From the NCBI GenBank assembly GCA_019671135.1, contig JAHRHY010000003.1, positions 1,364,001-1,428,000 of the forward strand: DNA of 64,000 nucleotides, given 5' to 3'. The DNA is from Linnemannia hyalina. Its lineage: Eukaryota > Mortierellomycota > Mortierellomycetes > Mortierellales > Mortierellaceae. Positions 51,417 to 62,518 of this stretch are shown here, one piece after another. Each line of letters begins with the position of its first letter. The stretch's first letter is position 1. The notes under the pieces are model-generated. The model was not told where the DNA came from and made no database searches. It saw only the letters and a list, made by a program, of their open reading frames with translations. The position numbers were made by a program, and so were the translations under genes.

Positions 51417-52456
51417 TAACAAGTGTGAATATTGGTTAACAAAATAGCAAAGCGATAATGGGATTCAATACAAGTGAACAATAAGCGGTGACTCTTAGGA
51501 AAGTCAATGCCTGAGAAATATCTAGTTACCTCCCCGAATGCCCACTCTATAACGATGCGAAGACCCGACATCGTCTGATTGAACGTCTTTGCCTCCGGGG
51601 TGAGGTTCGCGCCTGTGTAGCCAACGATCATGTGCGGGTCGGGCATATAAGCGGAATACCCGTAAAGAGCAAGGGGCCGGCCAGTTGTATCAAAAGCGTG
51701 CTGCTCCAAGATGTCCATGATGCCAGATTGCTGATATATAGTGATGTCGTGAGTGGTGCCGGTGTATGCCTTGCTGAGATGCAGAATGATGCCGTCTGGA
51801 CCAACGACGCTCTGATACTTCAGAGCATGTACATGCTTGTGTCCGTTGTACATTGACGCTTGACTGACTGTTGGTCGATTGATCCTGCGTACGGTGCCAT
51901 CGATGAATCCGAATACCGCGTTGCACTCATGGTTGCTCTGCTCATAGCACAGCTCAGCATACTCTTCAAGCTTGGATGGTGTCAATCGATGATGATCCCA
52001 GATTAACAGCTGGCTCCAACGTAGCATGATCCACTTAACAAGATGATTGATGAGACGGGAAATGGCGCCAGTACTCCTGCGGAATATGGCCTCCATCCTG
52101 TTAAGCCGGGCCGGGTAGGACAAACGGTATACGGCCATGCAAAGTACCGTAAGCGAATCAACGTTGTCCCTGTCGCGGCTTTTGATCCTTGGGGGAACCT
52201 GTAGGACCTCAAGGATCTCCTCCAGTTGGGCACAAGTGAACCGAAATTCTTGTACGCAGTACTCGTCGGAATATTGGCGTACGTCAAATGAGGCATCAAG
52301 CAGAAACGGGCGGTGTAGAACTGGATTCTCGTCCTCGTCGTCCTGGTCGAACTCGTTGTCGTCAAGGCCGTAGAGCATAGCGAGTTGTGCCGCGATTACC
52401 GGCACGAGAAGGACGGCCATCTTGAATGAATGAAGAGCGATGGTCTGTAACAGCAT
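51323..52456 (-). CDS. Harbinger DDE transposase, second catalytic Asp replaced
   Basis: 377-residue DDE endonuclease-type transposase. The N-terminal helical part (VDSLTVLCMAVYRLSYPARLN, FRRSTGAISRLINHLV) is the usual helix-turn-helix-like region. The catalytic fold gives FGFIDGTVRRINRP (D186), then KYQSVVGPDGIILHL and GTTHDITIYQQSG, and LRIVIEWAFGEV (E304). At the second acidic site the family reads GDxAY, but here it is GYSAY (Y267, codon TAT; GAT would need one base change). The frame is otherwise uninterrupted with one exon. Loss of D2 should abolish cleavage, so this copy is probably a recent, non-autonomous relic. The start may be 52456 or the internal Met (MAVLLVPVIAAQ). Its promoter faces the Fanzor-like gene at 177 bp. 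Confidence 0.88.
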   Translation of the reverse strand: MLLQTIALHSFKMAVLLVPVIAAQLAMLYGLDDNEFDQDDEDENPVLHRPFLLDASFDVRQYSDEYCVQEFRFTCAQLEEILEVLQVPPRIKSRDRDNVDSLTVLCMAVYRLSYPARLNRMEAIFRRSTGAISRLINHLVKWIMLRWSQLLIWDHHRLTPSKLEEYAELCYEQSNHECNAVFGFIDGTVRRINRPTVSQASMYNGHKHVHALKYQSVVGPDGIILHLSKAYTGTTHDITIYQQSGIMDILEQHAFDTTGRPLALYGYSAYMPDPHMIVGYTGANLTPEAKTFNQTMSGLRIVIEWAFGEVTRYFSGIDFPKSHRLLFTCIESHYRFAILLTNIHTCYYGVKINEQFGIDPPTLREYIHPAIMEQVLE

Positions 52457-52633
52457 TCAAGGAAGACATGGCATAAAGCAAATGCGAGCCACCCTTCTTC
52501 CTGCAAAAAGCTCTATAAATTAAACTTTTTTTTTAAAGGATTGGTTGACCTTTTTCCTTCTGCCACACACAATTAACTCATTGCCAAACCTTTTTAATCC
52601 TCTTCAAACATTGTACACAGTCTCTAAAATCCC
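52457..52633. promoter_or_regulatory. 177-bp head-to-head spacer, transposase / Fanzor-like gene
   Basis: Divergent start codons at 52456 (-) and 52634 (+) leave 177 bp. It contains an AT-rich core (TATAAATTAAAC then a T9 run, 52511-52535) able to serve as a TATA region in either direction. Shared control is inference. Confidence 0.5.
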
Positions 52634-55600
52634 ATGGACATGACAACTCTGGTAATGTCTTATTTTTCTTTCATGTCTATAACAGCTATGTCTGCTACCT
52701 GGACTGGAGGCGCCACTGACATGTTTGTCTTGTTTTGTTATTACAGACCGAATTACTCTACATTTCGCACGACCAAGAATGGCTGGCAAGGGCACCTGCT
52801 CTAATGGACGACACGTCGCATCAGTATCAACTGTATGAAGCGTTTCACGCTCTCAAGGACACGGAGTTCACCGGAGATGTGACCGACGTGAAGGCTCGAC
52901 TTCTAGATAAATTGTTGGCTATTGAGACTCTATCTGATAGAAACGCGACGAGCGCACAACTTCAACAAACATCACCTCTGACAGCCTTCCCCCACTATGT
53001 AGCGGAAACCTTGCTGAACGCTGGAATCCGGATGCAGGGTGGTCGGAATCAAAGCGGGATTCTTCCCGGTTTTGCGCTAAACATCAAGGGTCCAAATGAG
53101 CATCACTCACACCAAGATGTCGACCCCGACCCTCCACCGTCCACCGTGTTGTCTTTGCGTCTTGACCACCGTGGCCCTCTTTTGTTTGAGTTCCTGGCGA
53201 GGCATTTCAACTGTATCATCTACGAGTTCACCTCGGTTGGAACAGTGGATCGATTCGCCCCTGGAGACGACAAGACGCCTTGCTTCTCGATGGGGTTTTT
53301 GAGGGCGTGTGATGGCATTGGAACGCCCGTGGAGTACTTTGTCCTGGGCCCTGCTCGTCATGCAGAACCCCGTCCTTCCTCTACGCCTTCTCCTCCTGCG
53401 CCTTTTTACGATCCCCAACACCCACACCCCGCCATCCTTCGTCATGGGAAACGCGCGAGGAAAGGAGCCAAACGGGATCGGGAGCTGACAGAGTTTGACG
53501 ATAGTGCGGCGATTGAGCTGTATGCCTCTGCTTGGTAAGTTATTGCTCTTTTATCCAAAAGAAAGCAACGCCACTCAATAGAAACGCCATGGATAAAGAC
53601 TGCAGACCTCTAATCAATTTTTTTCTTTCAATCTGTTTATAGTCGTCACCGGTTGGACAACTTTATTCTTGCTGAGGCCGACAAAATTCGGAAAATGTCG
53701 CCCAAGTCCAATCCCAAGAACAGAAACGCCATTATGCAGGACCTCAAAGCACGTCTGATGACAAAACCTCACACCCCCGACGGAGTCTTCATGGAGTACA
53801 TGGAGTTGATGCAAAAGGAGCTCAACAACACCGAAATCACCCGCAGGATGGCTGAAGGCAAACTCGGAAAAGGACCGGTGAGGATTTGGCGACGAGTAGT
53901 GAGCGATGACATGGAGGTCCAGTGGAAGGAGACAGTCGATGGAGTAGTTCAAGGGTCCGACTACCAACCCAAGGGCAAGAAGGCCATGGGATCTGCTGCA
54001 AGGAACAACGTCGCAAGCAGTGAGAGCAAGGCCATGACGCCCCTGGTTGGATCGTCATCAACAACAACTCCAAGGCCTTCAGGGGATATGGTGGACAAGG
54101 CAAGTGTGGATATGGACAAGGACATGGATGTCGACGATGGAGGAGAGAGCAACTTCGTGGATCTTGGCAGCAAGTCCGATGCTGATGAGGATGATGCAGG
54201 CCCTAGTAATGGGTACCAGTCGTTCACCATGACGCTTCTACAGTCTCTGAGGCCCGATTTACACGAACAGCACGACGAGATTGCAGAAATACTGGAAGCA
54301 AAGCAGGATATTGCATCTGATTTCGCATCAGATGTTACCCTTCTCGGAAGGAAGGTGGTCTTGGAGGTACTAGCTTTGTTGTGTTGCTTTGAATGCATAC
54401 ATGCATGCATGCATTTCCAGCTGGCAACGATACACAAGGAAGGAAGAGATCGTTTTTACTAATATGTGGTTGTTGTTTTCATATCGTAATTAGGCCGGAT
54501 TGCAGTTCAAGGGTAGGACTGATGACGGCTTTCTTTTGAGCCAGATATTCCCGGCCGGCTTTCAGTCTCGTCTGCCCAATGTCGATCTCGATACTGTACG
54601 GGTGCCCGTAGCAGCCCTGGATCCGGAGCTCGAGAGATTGATCGAGACCAAGGACGATACACCTCGAGGCAAGGATGTCCGCAGTATTTTATCTTCAGTA
54701 GCGCTGTCGTTTTTGTCTGTAAGGCATCTTGGCGTCCACGCAGACGAGGACAACACCTCAGGAAACAGAAGCACCTCCTCACCAGTCGACCACACCTTTT
54801 GGCAGGACCTCTCTGACAGCATACGCGCCTCGTCACCATCAGCACCTTCACCAAATATCGATACAAACAGCCACCCTCTTACCAACTTTTCAAAGACCAC
54901 CAGGGCCATGCTTAACGACATCTCGTCTAATTTTACCAACATCTGGGATGGTCCCTTATTCGACAAAATATTTCACACATTCTGCAACATTATTTTACGA
55001 CTACATCTCACACCGACAAAGGAGGAGGAGTGTAGAAAACGTGAGGCTCGGCAAAAGCAGGAGCGGGACGCCAAGAAGGAGGAGTCGACTATGAAGACCT
55101 CCAAGAGTCGAAAGTGCTGGTGGAAACGTCTGCGAAGCCTACAGTCAGATTTGGCCCATTGTCTCCGTCAACCGGGATCAGACAAGAAGGCAGTCAGACT
55201 GAACACCATCACCAATGCGTTGCGAGGACTGGCGGGGTCAGAGCCTGAGATTCTTCAACTTCAGTTGCCAGGCCTGGAGGAACAGTTGGAGGCTATGGGA
55301 AGGACTTCTGCTACGACACCAGTGGGCGATTCTCTGATTGACGCGCTATGCAGCAGAGTTGAAGCAGAAGATCAACTTTGCAACTTTCTACTGCAAGAAG
55401 AGCAGGGTGCCGTTGAAGGTGAGTTTTTGAAGGAGATGTTTAATGCTCTATTTTCGACATGATCATTTCTATTTACTATAGCAACAACTAACAATTGTTC
55501 TTGTTTCACGTCTACGATTTTTTTAGATCGGGCAAGAGATGAGTTGAAACATGCCTCAAAACCAGTGGATGAGCGGGTGCTACGGATGGGTAAGTGCTTT

Positions 55601-58524
55601 ATATGAAAAGTAAATGATCCTAGGTGAAAGGATAAGGCGTGTTAATACATTCGCTTATTATTTATTTGATTGCTTAGCCATGGAAACACCCCCCAATAGG
55701 ATGGAAGCGCTCCTAGCCGTCTTTAAGATGCTTCTGCAGTCACCGTCGATCCATCGCAAGGTCCTCTCATCCTATGTTCGACGATGCTGTAAGGGGGTGG
55801 ACCCGACAGAAGAGGAGTGTGCTACTATCGCGACTCTAGTGGAACTCCTCCGGCCATACATACCAAAGAGACGATTGCCGGAGTCTGCGTCGCGCTCCCA
55901 AGAAGAAGAGTTGCCTCAGGGATACACATTCAAAGCCCTGCCACACGTCGTTACCATGGCTCCCTTCATCATCCTCGCCGACGCCACACTCCACATTTCC
56001 GGTTATTCATCCCTCACTCGCCGCTTCACTCCCGACGTGTCACCATCAACAAGCTACTCACTGCCCCTAACCGGTACCAGCCTATTCGAGACACTCTTCA
56101 GTTCACAACCACGACAATTCGATGCCAACGACAATAGCAACAACACTATATCCACCTTTCCGACAAAGCAGCAGAAGCCGAGGTTATTCTTTTCCGTCTT
56201 CAATCGATTGGCCATCGAATCCGCGTGCTACAAGAGAAAACTACAGTTTGCCTATCGGTAAGATAACTCGATTTTATTGTAATAATGATGTTCGATGAAA
56301 TGAAGCATGAAGTAACTATTTTATCTAACCCTTTTCTGTTCAAATGCGTATTTTTAAACGTAGGATTGTGTTTGTTGACAGATGGCGCATCAGAGTTATG
56401 GGACACCCGCTACCTCGTCAGGACGGCCTACGACAAGGCTACCCAGTCACCAGCAGCTTCGACATAAACAGGAAAAACAAGACACCGTCTCCGTCCACAA
56501 TTGATTGGAAGTCCGAGGTCCACCGTATGAACGCTGATGACGCATTGGCTCAGGCGGAGCTAGATCAAGGCCTTCGGGAACTGGAATTGGCTGAGAAGAA
56601 GCTGAATGGTCTGCGCCTCAACTTGGAACTCTTGGAAGAGGACAAAAAAGACGCTGCGAGGCGTCGGAGGAAATTGGGTCGATTGCGTCGTCGAGGTGAT
56701 ACATCGGACGAGACCTTGCAGAGTTTGAGCGTGGCTCGGGCGGAATTCTCAACTCGTTTGGACAAGTACCAGGCTCACATCAAACCTGTGCAGGACGCCC
56801 AACGTCAGGTCAAGGAACTACGACAGCGAGTCTACTACTGGACGAAACTGCAGTACTACACAACGCCCGAAAAGCCCGACCGTACAACGGACAGCACATC
56901 CAGCAGCTCTGGAGTTCATTCGCAGCCAACATGGACAAGGCCCGTGTGTGAAAATCACACTGAGCGCATTGATTTGTCGGGGCTGGTTTCTCGCGGTAGA
57001 CATCACGTTACTTTTGGAGCAACAGACCCAGGAATGGCCAAGATGCTGCAGACGGTGGGAATTTCGGTCAGGGATATGTCGCGCCGCTTAAACATCTACA
57101 ATATGCTACAAGGTAACACACGGTATTATGTTGGTGATCAAACGTATCTCCAGAACGGTATGAAGCTGCCTATTATTATTTAGGATACTAAATGATTTTT
57201 TCTGCTCAAAAACAAATAGACCTTGCAGACACACAGGACACGGAAAGGACTTTACTCCTCCAACACGAGCTGGCGCAGGAGCTGCAGGAGCCAGTAGCCG
57301 TTCCCCCTGTGATTACTACTACAGCACCTCAAATCAATCATCTCGCACAGTCAACACAGACTGCCAAAAAGCGACAACGCCGCATAACCCAGGATATAAC
57401 TGCCGCATACAACACTCTCAGCAACAATTCAGTGCAGCATATCTACACACCCCAGGACCTGAATAACGCCCATGCAGCCAAGTCGGCAACACGGTCCCTG
57501 CTGCGCGACTTTGAACGAACTAAGGCGAATTCAAAGGACAGGAGAACCACAGAACTGCTGACCAAGAAGGCGTATGCTGCTTTGGCAGCCAAAGAGCGCC
57601 GTTTCATTCAGTCATGTGGTAAGAACAAGGCTCTTTATAGCACTGAATTTATTATCTTTGGAAATTTTCTTATGCTGCCTTTCGACGATTTCACTTTACT
57701 TAGATACTGCGCCAGGGTTAACGACGGAGAAGGCGAAAAGGCAGGACTCGTCGACCACCACTACTCCTCCCTTGTTGGTTGATCTGACAACGGCACCTGC
57801 ATCGAGCCAAGTTCCTATACTTTTGCCAACGGAATCTGGATCATCAAATGTTACACTATCGACAACACCAGCAACCAACCAGCTCTCCCCGCCGCTTGAA
57901 ATCGACGATGGCTTTTGCGAATGTGGCATGTATCACATTTCGAACCATACCTATGGATCATACCGTCATGGGTCGCATTGTCCCCGTCGCTATCCCAAGG
58001 CTCTGCCGGTGATATTTTATGGAGGAGCCGGTACTGGCGTCGGCTCTACCATCAAGGGCTTTTCAAGGAGAGGAGGAGGAAAGACGCGTGAGCAACACAG
58101 ACGCTACTGTATCGTGGGCATAACCAACGAGAATTTGACGTCTAAACTCTGCTGTGTCTGCCTGGAGCCTGTACGCCTTGCCTCTGCCCGAAGGATCATC
58201 GGAGGACAGATCCGCACAGTTCGAATCAATGGAAGCGTTATCTGCCAGAACGCCGTGTGCCCACTTGTTTATCAACAAAAGGCGTCATCCAACCGGGATA
58301 GAAACGCAGCCACCTGTATCGGACTCTCGGGACTTTCAACATTGCTCTCTACAGACAATCAGCCGCTGCCTCCTTTTCGGCTGCGAACCCGACCTTCTCG
58401 ACCATCAACCCTGCATGCAGCACACACCAACCCCAACAGCACCAGTGCAACTGGAATCAACAATCAATCCGGCAATGTGGCTATGATCCGCACCCTGTTG
58501 GATCTCTATGTACATAGAGAATAG
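52634..58524 (+). CDS. Giant Fanzor/TnpB-like RuvC nuclease, 1682 aa
   Basis: Nine exons (52634-52651, 52747-53534, 53643-54366, 54494-55418, 55527-55589, 55678-56257, 56382-57112, 57220-57618, 57704-58524) all join in phase to one 1682-residue protein. Fanzors are eukaryotic TnpB relatives; those studied are RNA-guided DNA endonucleases. The RuvC core here: VTFGATDPGMAKM carries D1248 (RuvC-I); IFYGGAGTGVGSTIKGF, then CIVGITNENLTSKLCCVC carries E1552; C1559/C1562 and C1590/C1595 form the zinc finger; SSNRDRNAATCI carries D1608 (RuvC-III). All three acidic residues and all four Cys are kept. A long coiled coil (about 1060-1180) precedes the nuclease. The first 1,000 residues are polar, with acidic, Ser/Thr-rich linkers, and match no family I know. 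No signal peptide or TM. Outside the C-terminal third, function is open. A guide RNA, expected near the 3' end, was not identified. Confidence 0.82.
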
Positions 58525-59085
58525 TGGGTAAGTTTTCCATCGATCATCCAATTATTGATATCCTTTCGGCATTGATTGCATTTGTGGAGGTTAAAACTGT
58601 TGACTAACTCAATTTTCACCTGCCTAATCTATTTTGATTGCGAAAGATGTCTATTTCACAATAAACAGCAACATAACATCCCTTGGTATATCCCATATTT
58701 GTTCGCTGCATGGTTGATTCAAACACAGAGAGACCAGAGAACGAGTCTATTTCGTTGAAGTGGTCTGAGTTCTCTCCGAAAGGTCTGAGTGTGAGTAACA
58801 TGTGGCTTGGTCACTGTCTCTTCACTTTTTTCCTTTCCCCTGTCTGCCGCTGCTCGTTCTGTTCCATTCCTCTCCTCTCCACTCCACTTCACCCTCTCCT
58901 CTCCACTCATTGTTCCACCTTGTCCATCTGCACCCCATCCTCCTCTGCATACCACGCCCCTCCACAAACGACAATAATACAACCGTCGTCCACCACCAAA
59001 ACTACGACACGCTCAATGGTCAACCCCATGCTCTAGTCATAAACACAACTACAACTTTTACACCTTTCATATTTTCGCGCGCACC
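58525..59085. other. Intergenic after the Fanzor-like gene; OGDH promoter
   Basis: A GTAAGT donor sequence starts at 58528, four bases after the Fanzor-like stop, so a 3'-UTR intron is possible. The region to about 58790 is AT-rich and is where an element end or guide-RNA gene would be expected; none is recognised. From 58810 the plus strand is C/T-rich, the OGDH leader. Confidence 0.5.
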
Positions 59086-62000
59086 ATGCCTTTCTCATCT
59101 TTCGCCCGTGCGGCCGCCACACCCTTGGCGCGCCAGTCCGCCCTCTTGATGCGCTCCTCCTTGGCTCGCACCACTGCCCCCGTCGCCACCTTGATGTCTA
59201 TCCGCAAGGCTTCTTCCACTGCTTCCAAGAACGATATCCCTGCCGCCAAGGATGCCTTCCTTCAGGGCAACTCGGCCAGCTATGTCGAGGAGATGTTCTC
59301 TGCCTGGCTCAAGGACCCTACCTCTGTCCACCTCTCGTGGCAAATCTACTTCAGGAACCAGTCAAACGGCATGTCCTCCTCCCAGTCCTTCCAAGCTCCT
59401 CCAACAATTCCCACGAGTGGTGGTGTGCCTTCGTTGGTCCCTGGCTCTCAGGTCGGATCCTCCGATGTCATTGACCACTTGAAAATCCAGCTTCTTGTTC
59501 GCGCTTACCAGGTTCGCGGTCATCATGTTGCTCGTCTGGACCCTCTTGGAATCAACGAAGCTGATTTGGATTCGGCTATCCCTCGCGAGTTGGAGTTGAA
59601 CCACTACGGCTTCACCGAAAAGGATCTCGACCGCACCTTCTCCCTCGGACCCGGTATTCTCCCCGGCTTCCTCGATACTGGCAGCAAGCAGACACTTCGT
59701 GAGATCGTTAACCACCTCAAGAGCATTTACTGTAAGTTTTGGTCTTGCTTCCTGTTCGTCCTTTGTTGGGATTCTCACCTCAATGTATTTCGCCAGCCAT
59801 TACGCTAGAGCTCACTTCAATCATGAGGTCATCCTTCAAGTCGTGTCGTGTTTATTTTCACACGGATCTTTTTTTTTTTCGTCCGATACTGACACTTCCC
59901 CATCCCTGTGTACCCTCTTCACTTCCCGCTACTACCTCTTAGGTGGCTCCATCGGTGTCGAGTACATCCACATCCCCGATAGGGATCGCTGCGACTGGAT
60001 CCGTCAACGTGTCGAGGTCCCCAAACCTTACCAGTACACCACCGAGGAGAAGACCATGATCCTCGATCGCATGATCTGGTCCGACTCCTTTGAGCGTTTC
60101 GTCTCCTCAAAGTACCCCAGCGAGAAGCGCTTCGGTCTCGAGGGAGGTGAGAGTTTGATTCCTGGAATGAAGGCCTTGGTAAGTCTCGGAGATGGGAGGT
60201 GGCACCGCGCAATTGAACGGCAGCGGCTGAGGATTATCCGTGTGTCTGTTCCATGGGCTAAGACTAACGACCAAATTTTCCCGATGCTCAACACGCACAA
60301 ATAGATTGATCGTTCTGTTGAGCACGGAGTAGAGTCTATCGTCATGGGCATGCCCCATCGTGGTCGCCTTAACGTCCTCTCTAACGTCGTCCGCAAGCCC
60401 CATGAGTCCATCTTCTCCGAGTTCAGTGGAAATTCTGCTCAGGATGGCTTCTCGGGAGATGTCAAGTACCACTTGGGAATGAACTACGAGCGCCCTACCC
60501 CCTCAGGCAAACCCGTTCACTTGTCTTTGGTCGCCAACCCCTCGCATTTGGAGGCTGCTGACGGTGTCGTTCTCGGAAAGACCCACGCCATCCAGCACTA
60601 CATGGATGACAAGACGAGAACCCGCTCACTCGCCGTTCTCTTGCACGGAGATGCCGCCTTTGCCGGACAGGGAGTCGTCTACGAGACTCTCGGATTCATG
60701 GACTTGCCCGCCTACTCGACTGGAGGAACTGTCCACATTGTCGTCAACAACCAGATCGGTTTCACCACCGACCCCCGCTTCGCCCGCTCGACCGCCTACT
60801 GTACCGATATTGCAAAGTCGATCAACGCCCCCATCTTCCACGTCAACGCCGATGATGTCGAGGCTGTCAACTATGTCCACCAGTTGGCTGCTGACTGGCG
60901 CAAGGAGTTCCACACCGATGTTGTTATCGATCTTGTCTGCTACAGACGTCACGGACACAACGAGACCGATCAGCCCAGCTTCACTCAGCCCATCATGTAC
61001 AAGGCCATTGAAAAGCAGGTCCCTGCTCTGGAAAAATACATCGAGCAGCTGGTCAAGGAGGGTACCTTCAAGACCGAGGAGATCAACGACATGAAGAAGC
61101 GCGTCTGGGACATTTTGGAGGAGAACTACGCCAAGAGCAAGGACTACAAGCCCAAGTCCAAGGAGTGGATGACCAGTTCATGGCACGGATTCAAGTCGCC
61201 CGCTGAGCTCGCCTCTGAGATTTTGCCCACCTTCCCCACTGGTGCTGCTGTCGAGACCTTGAAGCACATTGGAGACACGATCTCGTCGACTCCCCCCGGC
61301 TTCAAGATCCACTCCAACTTGGCCCGTATCATGAAGGCTCGCGCCAAGACCATCGAGACTGGCTCCAACATTGACTGGGCCACTGCTGAGGGTCTTGCCT
61401 TTGGTACTTTGCTCTCTGAGGGCAAGCACGTCCGTTTGGCCGGTCAGGATGTTGAGCGTGGTACTTTCTCCCATCGTCACGCCGTTCTCCACGACCAGGA
61501 GACTGATAAGTTATACGTCCCCCTTAAGAACTTGGGTCACGGCCAGGCCGCCTTCTCTGTCAACAACTCATCCCTCTCTGAGTTTGGTGCTCTTGGGTTC
61601 GAGCTCGGATACTCCCTCGTCAACCCCAGCTCTCTCGTCCTCTGGGAGGCCCAGTTCGGTGATTTCGCCAACAACGCCCAGTGCATTATTGATCAGTTTA
61701 TTGTTTCGGGAGAGACCAAGTGGCTTCAGCGCACTGGCTTGACCATGTTGTTGCCCCACGGTTACGATGGTCAGGGACCTGAGCACTCTTCTGCCCGTAT
61801 TGAGCGCTACCTCCAGATGTGCGATGACCACCCCGACATCTTCCCCTCGCCCGAAAAGATGTCGCGCCAACACCAGGACTGCAACATGCAGCTTGTTTAC
61901 TGCACTACGCCCGCCAACTACTTCCATGCCCTCCGTCGCCAGATCCACCGCGACTACCGCAAGCCCTTGATTGCCTTCAACTCCAAGTTGTTGCTTCGTC

Positions 62001-62518
62001 ACCCCATGGCCCGTTCGAATTTGGAGGACATGTCGGGCGAGACTCGCTTCCTGCGCTTCATCCCTGAGACTGAGGAGAACAAGATTGTTGCGGCTGACAA
62101 GGTCAAGAAGCACATCCTCTGCTCTGGTCAGGTCTACTACGCCCTTGTCAAGGCCCGTGAGCAGAACAAGATTGACGATGTTGCGATCTCGCGTGTCGAA
62201 CAGTTGAACCCCTTCCCCTATGACCGTGTCAAGGAGCACACGGACAAGTACCCCAACGCCGAGATTGTCTGGTGCCAGGAGGAGCCGTTGAACATGGGAG
62301 CCTGGGCCCATGTTGCCCCCCGTATCCGCACGTCGCTCAAGGAGACTGTCAACCACGCCAACAAGGAGGTCCGCTATGCTGGCCGTGAGCCTTCTGCGTC
62401 TGTTGCCACGGGTAACAAGAAGGTCCACTTGGCTGAGGAGTATGCCTTCCTTGCCGAGGCCCTCACCGGTGAGGCCAGAAAGCCCTCTGATGTCGTCGGC
62501 GGCGTCCCCGTTTTCTAA
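59086..62518 (+). CDS. KGD1: 2-oxoglutarate dehydrogenase E1, mitochondrial
   Basis: Thiamine-diphosphate E1 of the TCA-cycle 2-oxoglutarate dehydrogenase complex: decarboxylates 2-oxoglutarate and succinylates E2. Exons 59086-59731, 59943-60178 and 60305-62518 join in phase to 1031 residues, the family length. The N-terminus ([19 protein letters not shown]...IRKASS) is an Arg/Ser/Ala-rich mitochondrial presequence. Then come [47 protein letters not shown] across the first splice, and [10 protein letters not shown]. The TPP/Mg site reads [15 protein letters not shown] and [10 protein letters not shown], followed by [17 protein letters not shown]. The C-terminal half has [18 protein letters not shown] and [12 protein letters not shown]. 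All catalytic landmarks are present. Codons are strongly C-ending, consistent with high expression. Usual partners E2/E3 are not in the window. Confidence 0.98.

Larger units (their letters stand above)
50128..52456. mobile_element. PIF/Harbinger-type DNA transposon core
   Basis: Two convergent genes characteristic of PIF/Harbinger elements: a Myb/SANT-like DNA-binding protein (+) and a DDE transposase (-), overlapping at their 3' ends by 94 bp. Family target duplications are 3-bp TWA and the inverted repeats are short; I could not fix either end by eye, so the coordinates are those of the coding core only. The element lies between the gene ending at 49896 and the Fanzor-like gene starting at 52634. 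Confidence 0.8.

Noticed and set aside
49937..52596. Possible Harbinger ends: aggtttgg at 49943 and ccaaacct at 52584, each near a TTA
   Set aside because: Only 8 bp match, and the TTA triplets are at different distances from the match, so it is not a convincing TIR/TSD pair.
58683..59036. Extra exon extending the Fanzor-like protein beyond 58524
   Set aside because: The in-frame TAG at 58522 ends the protein, and the following frames lack family motifs.
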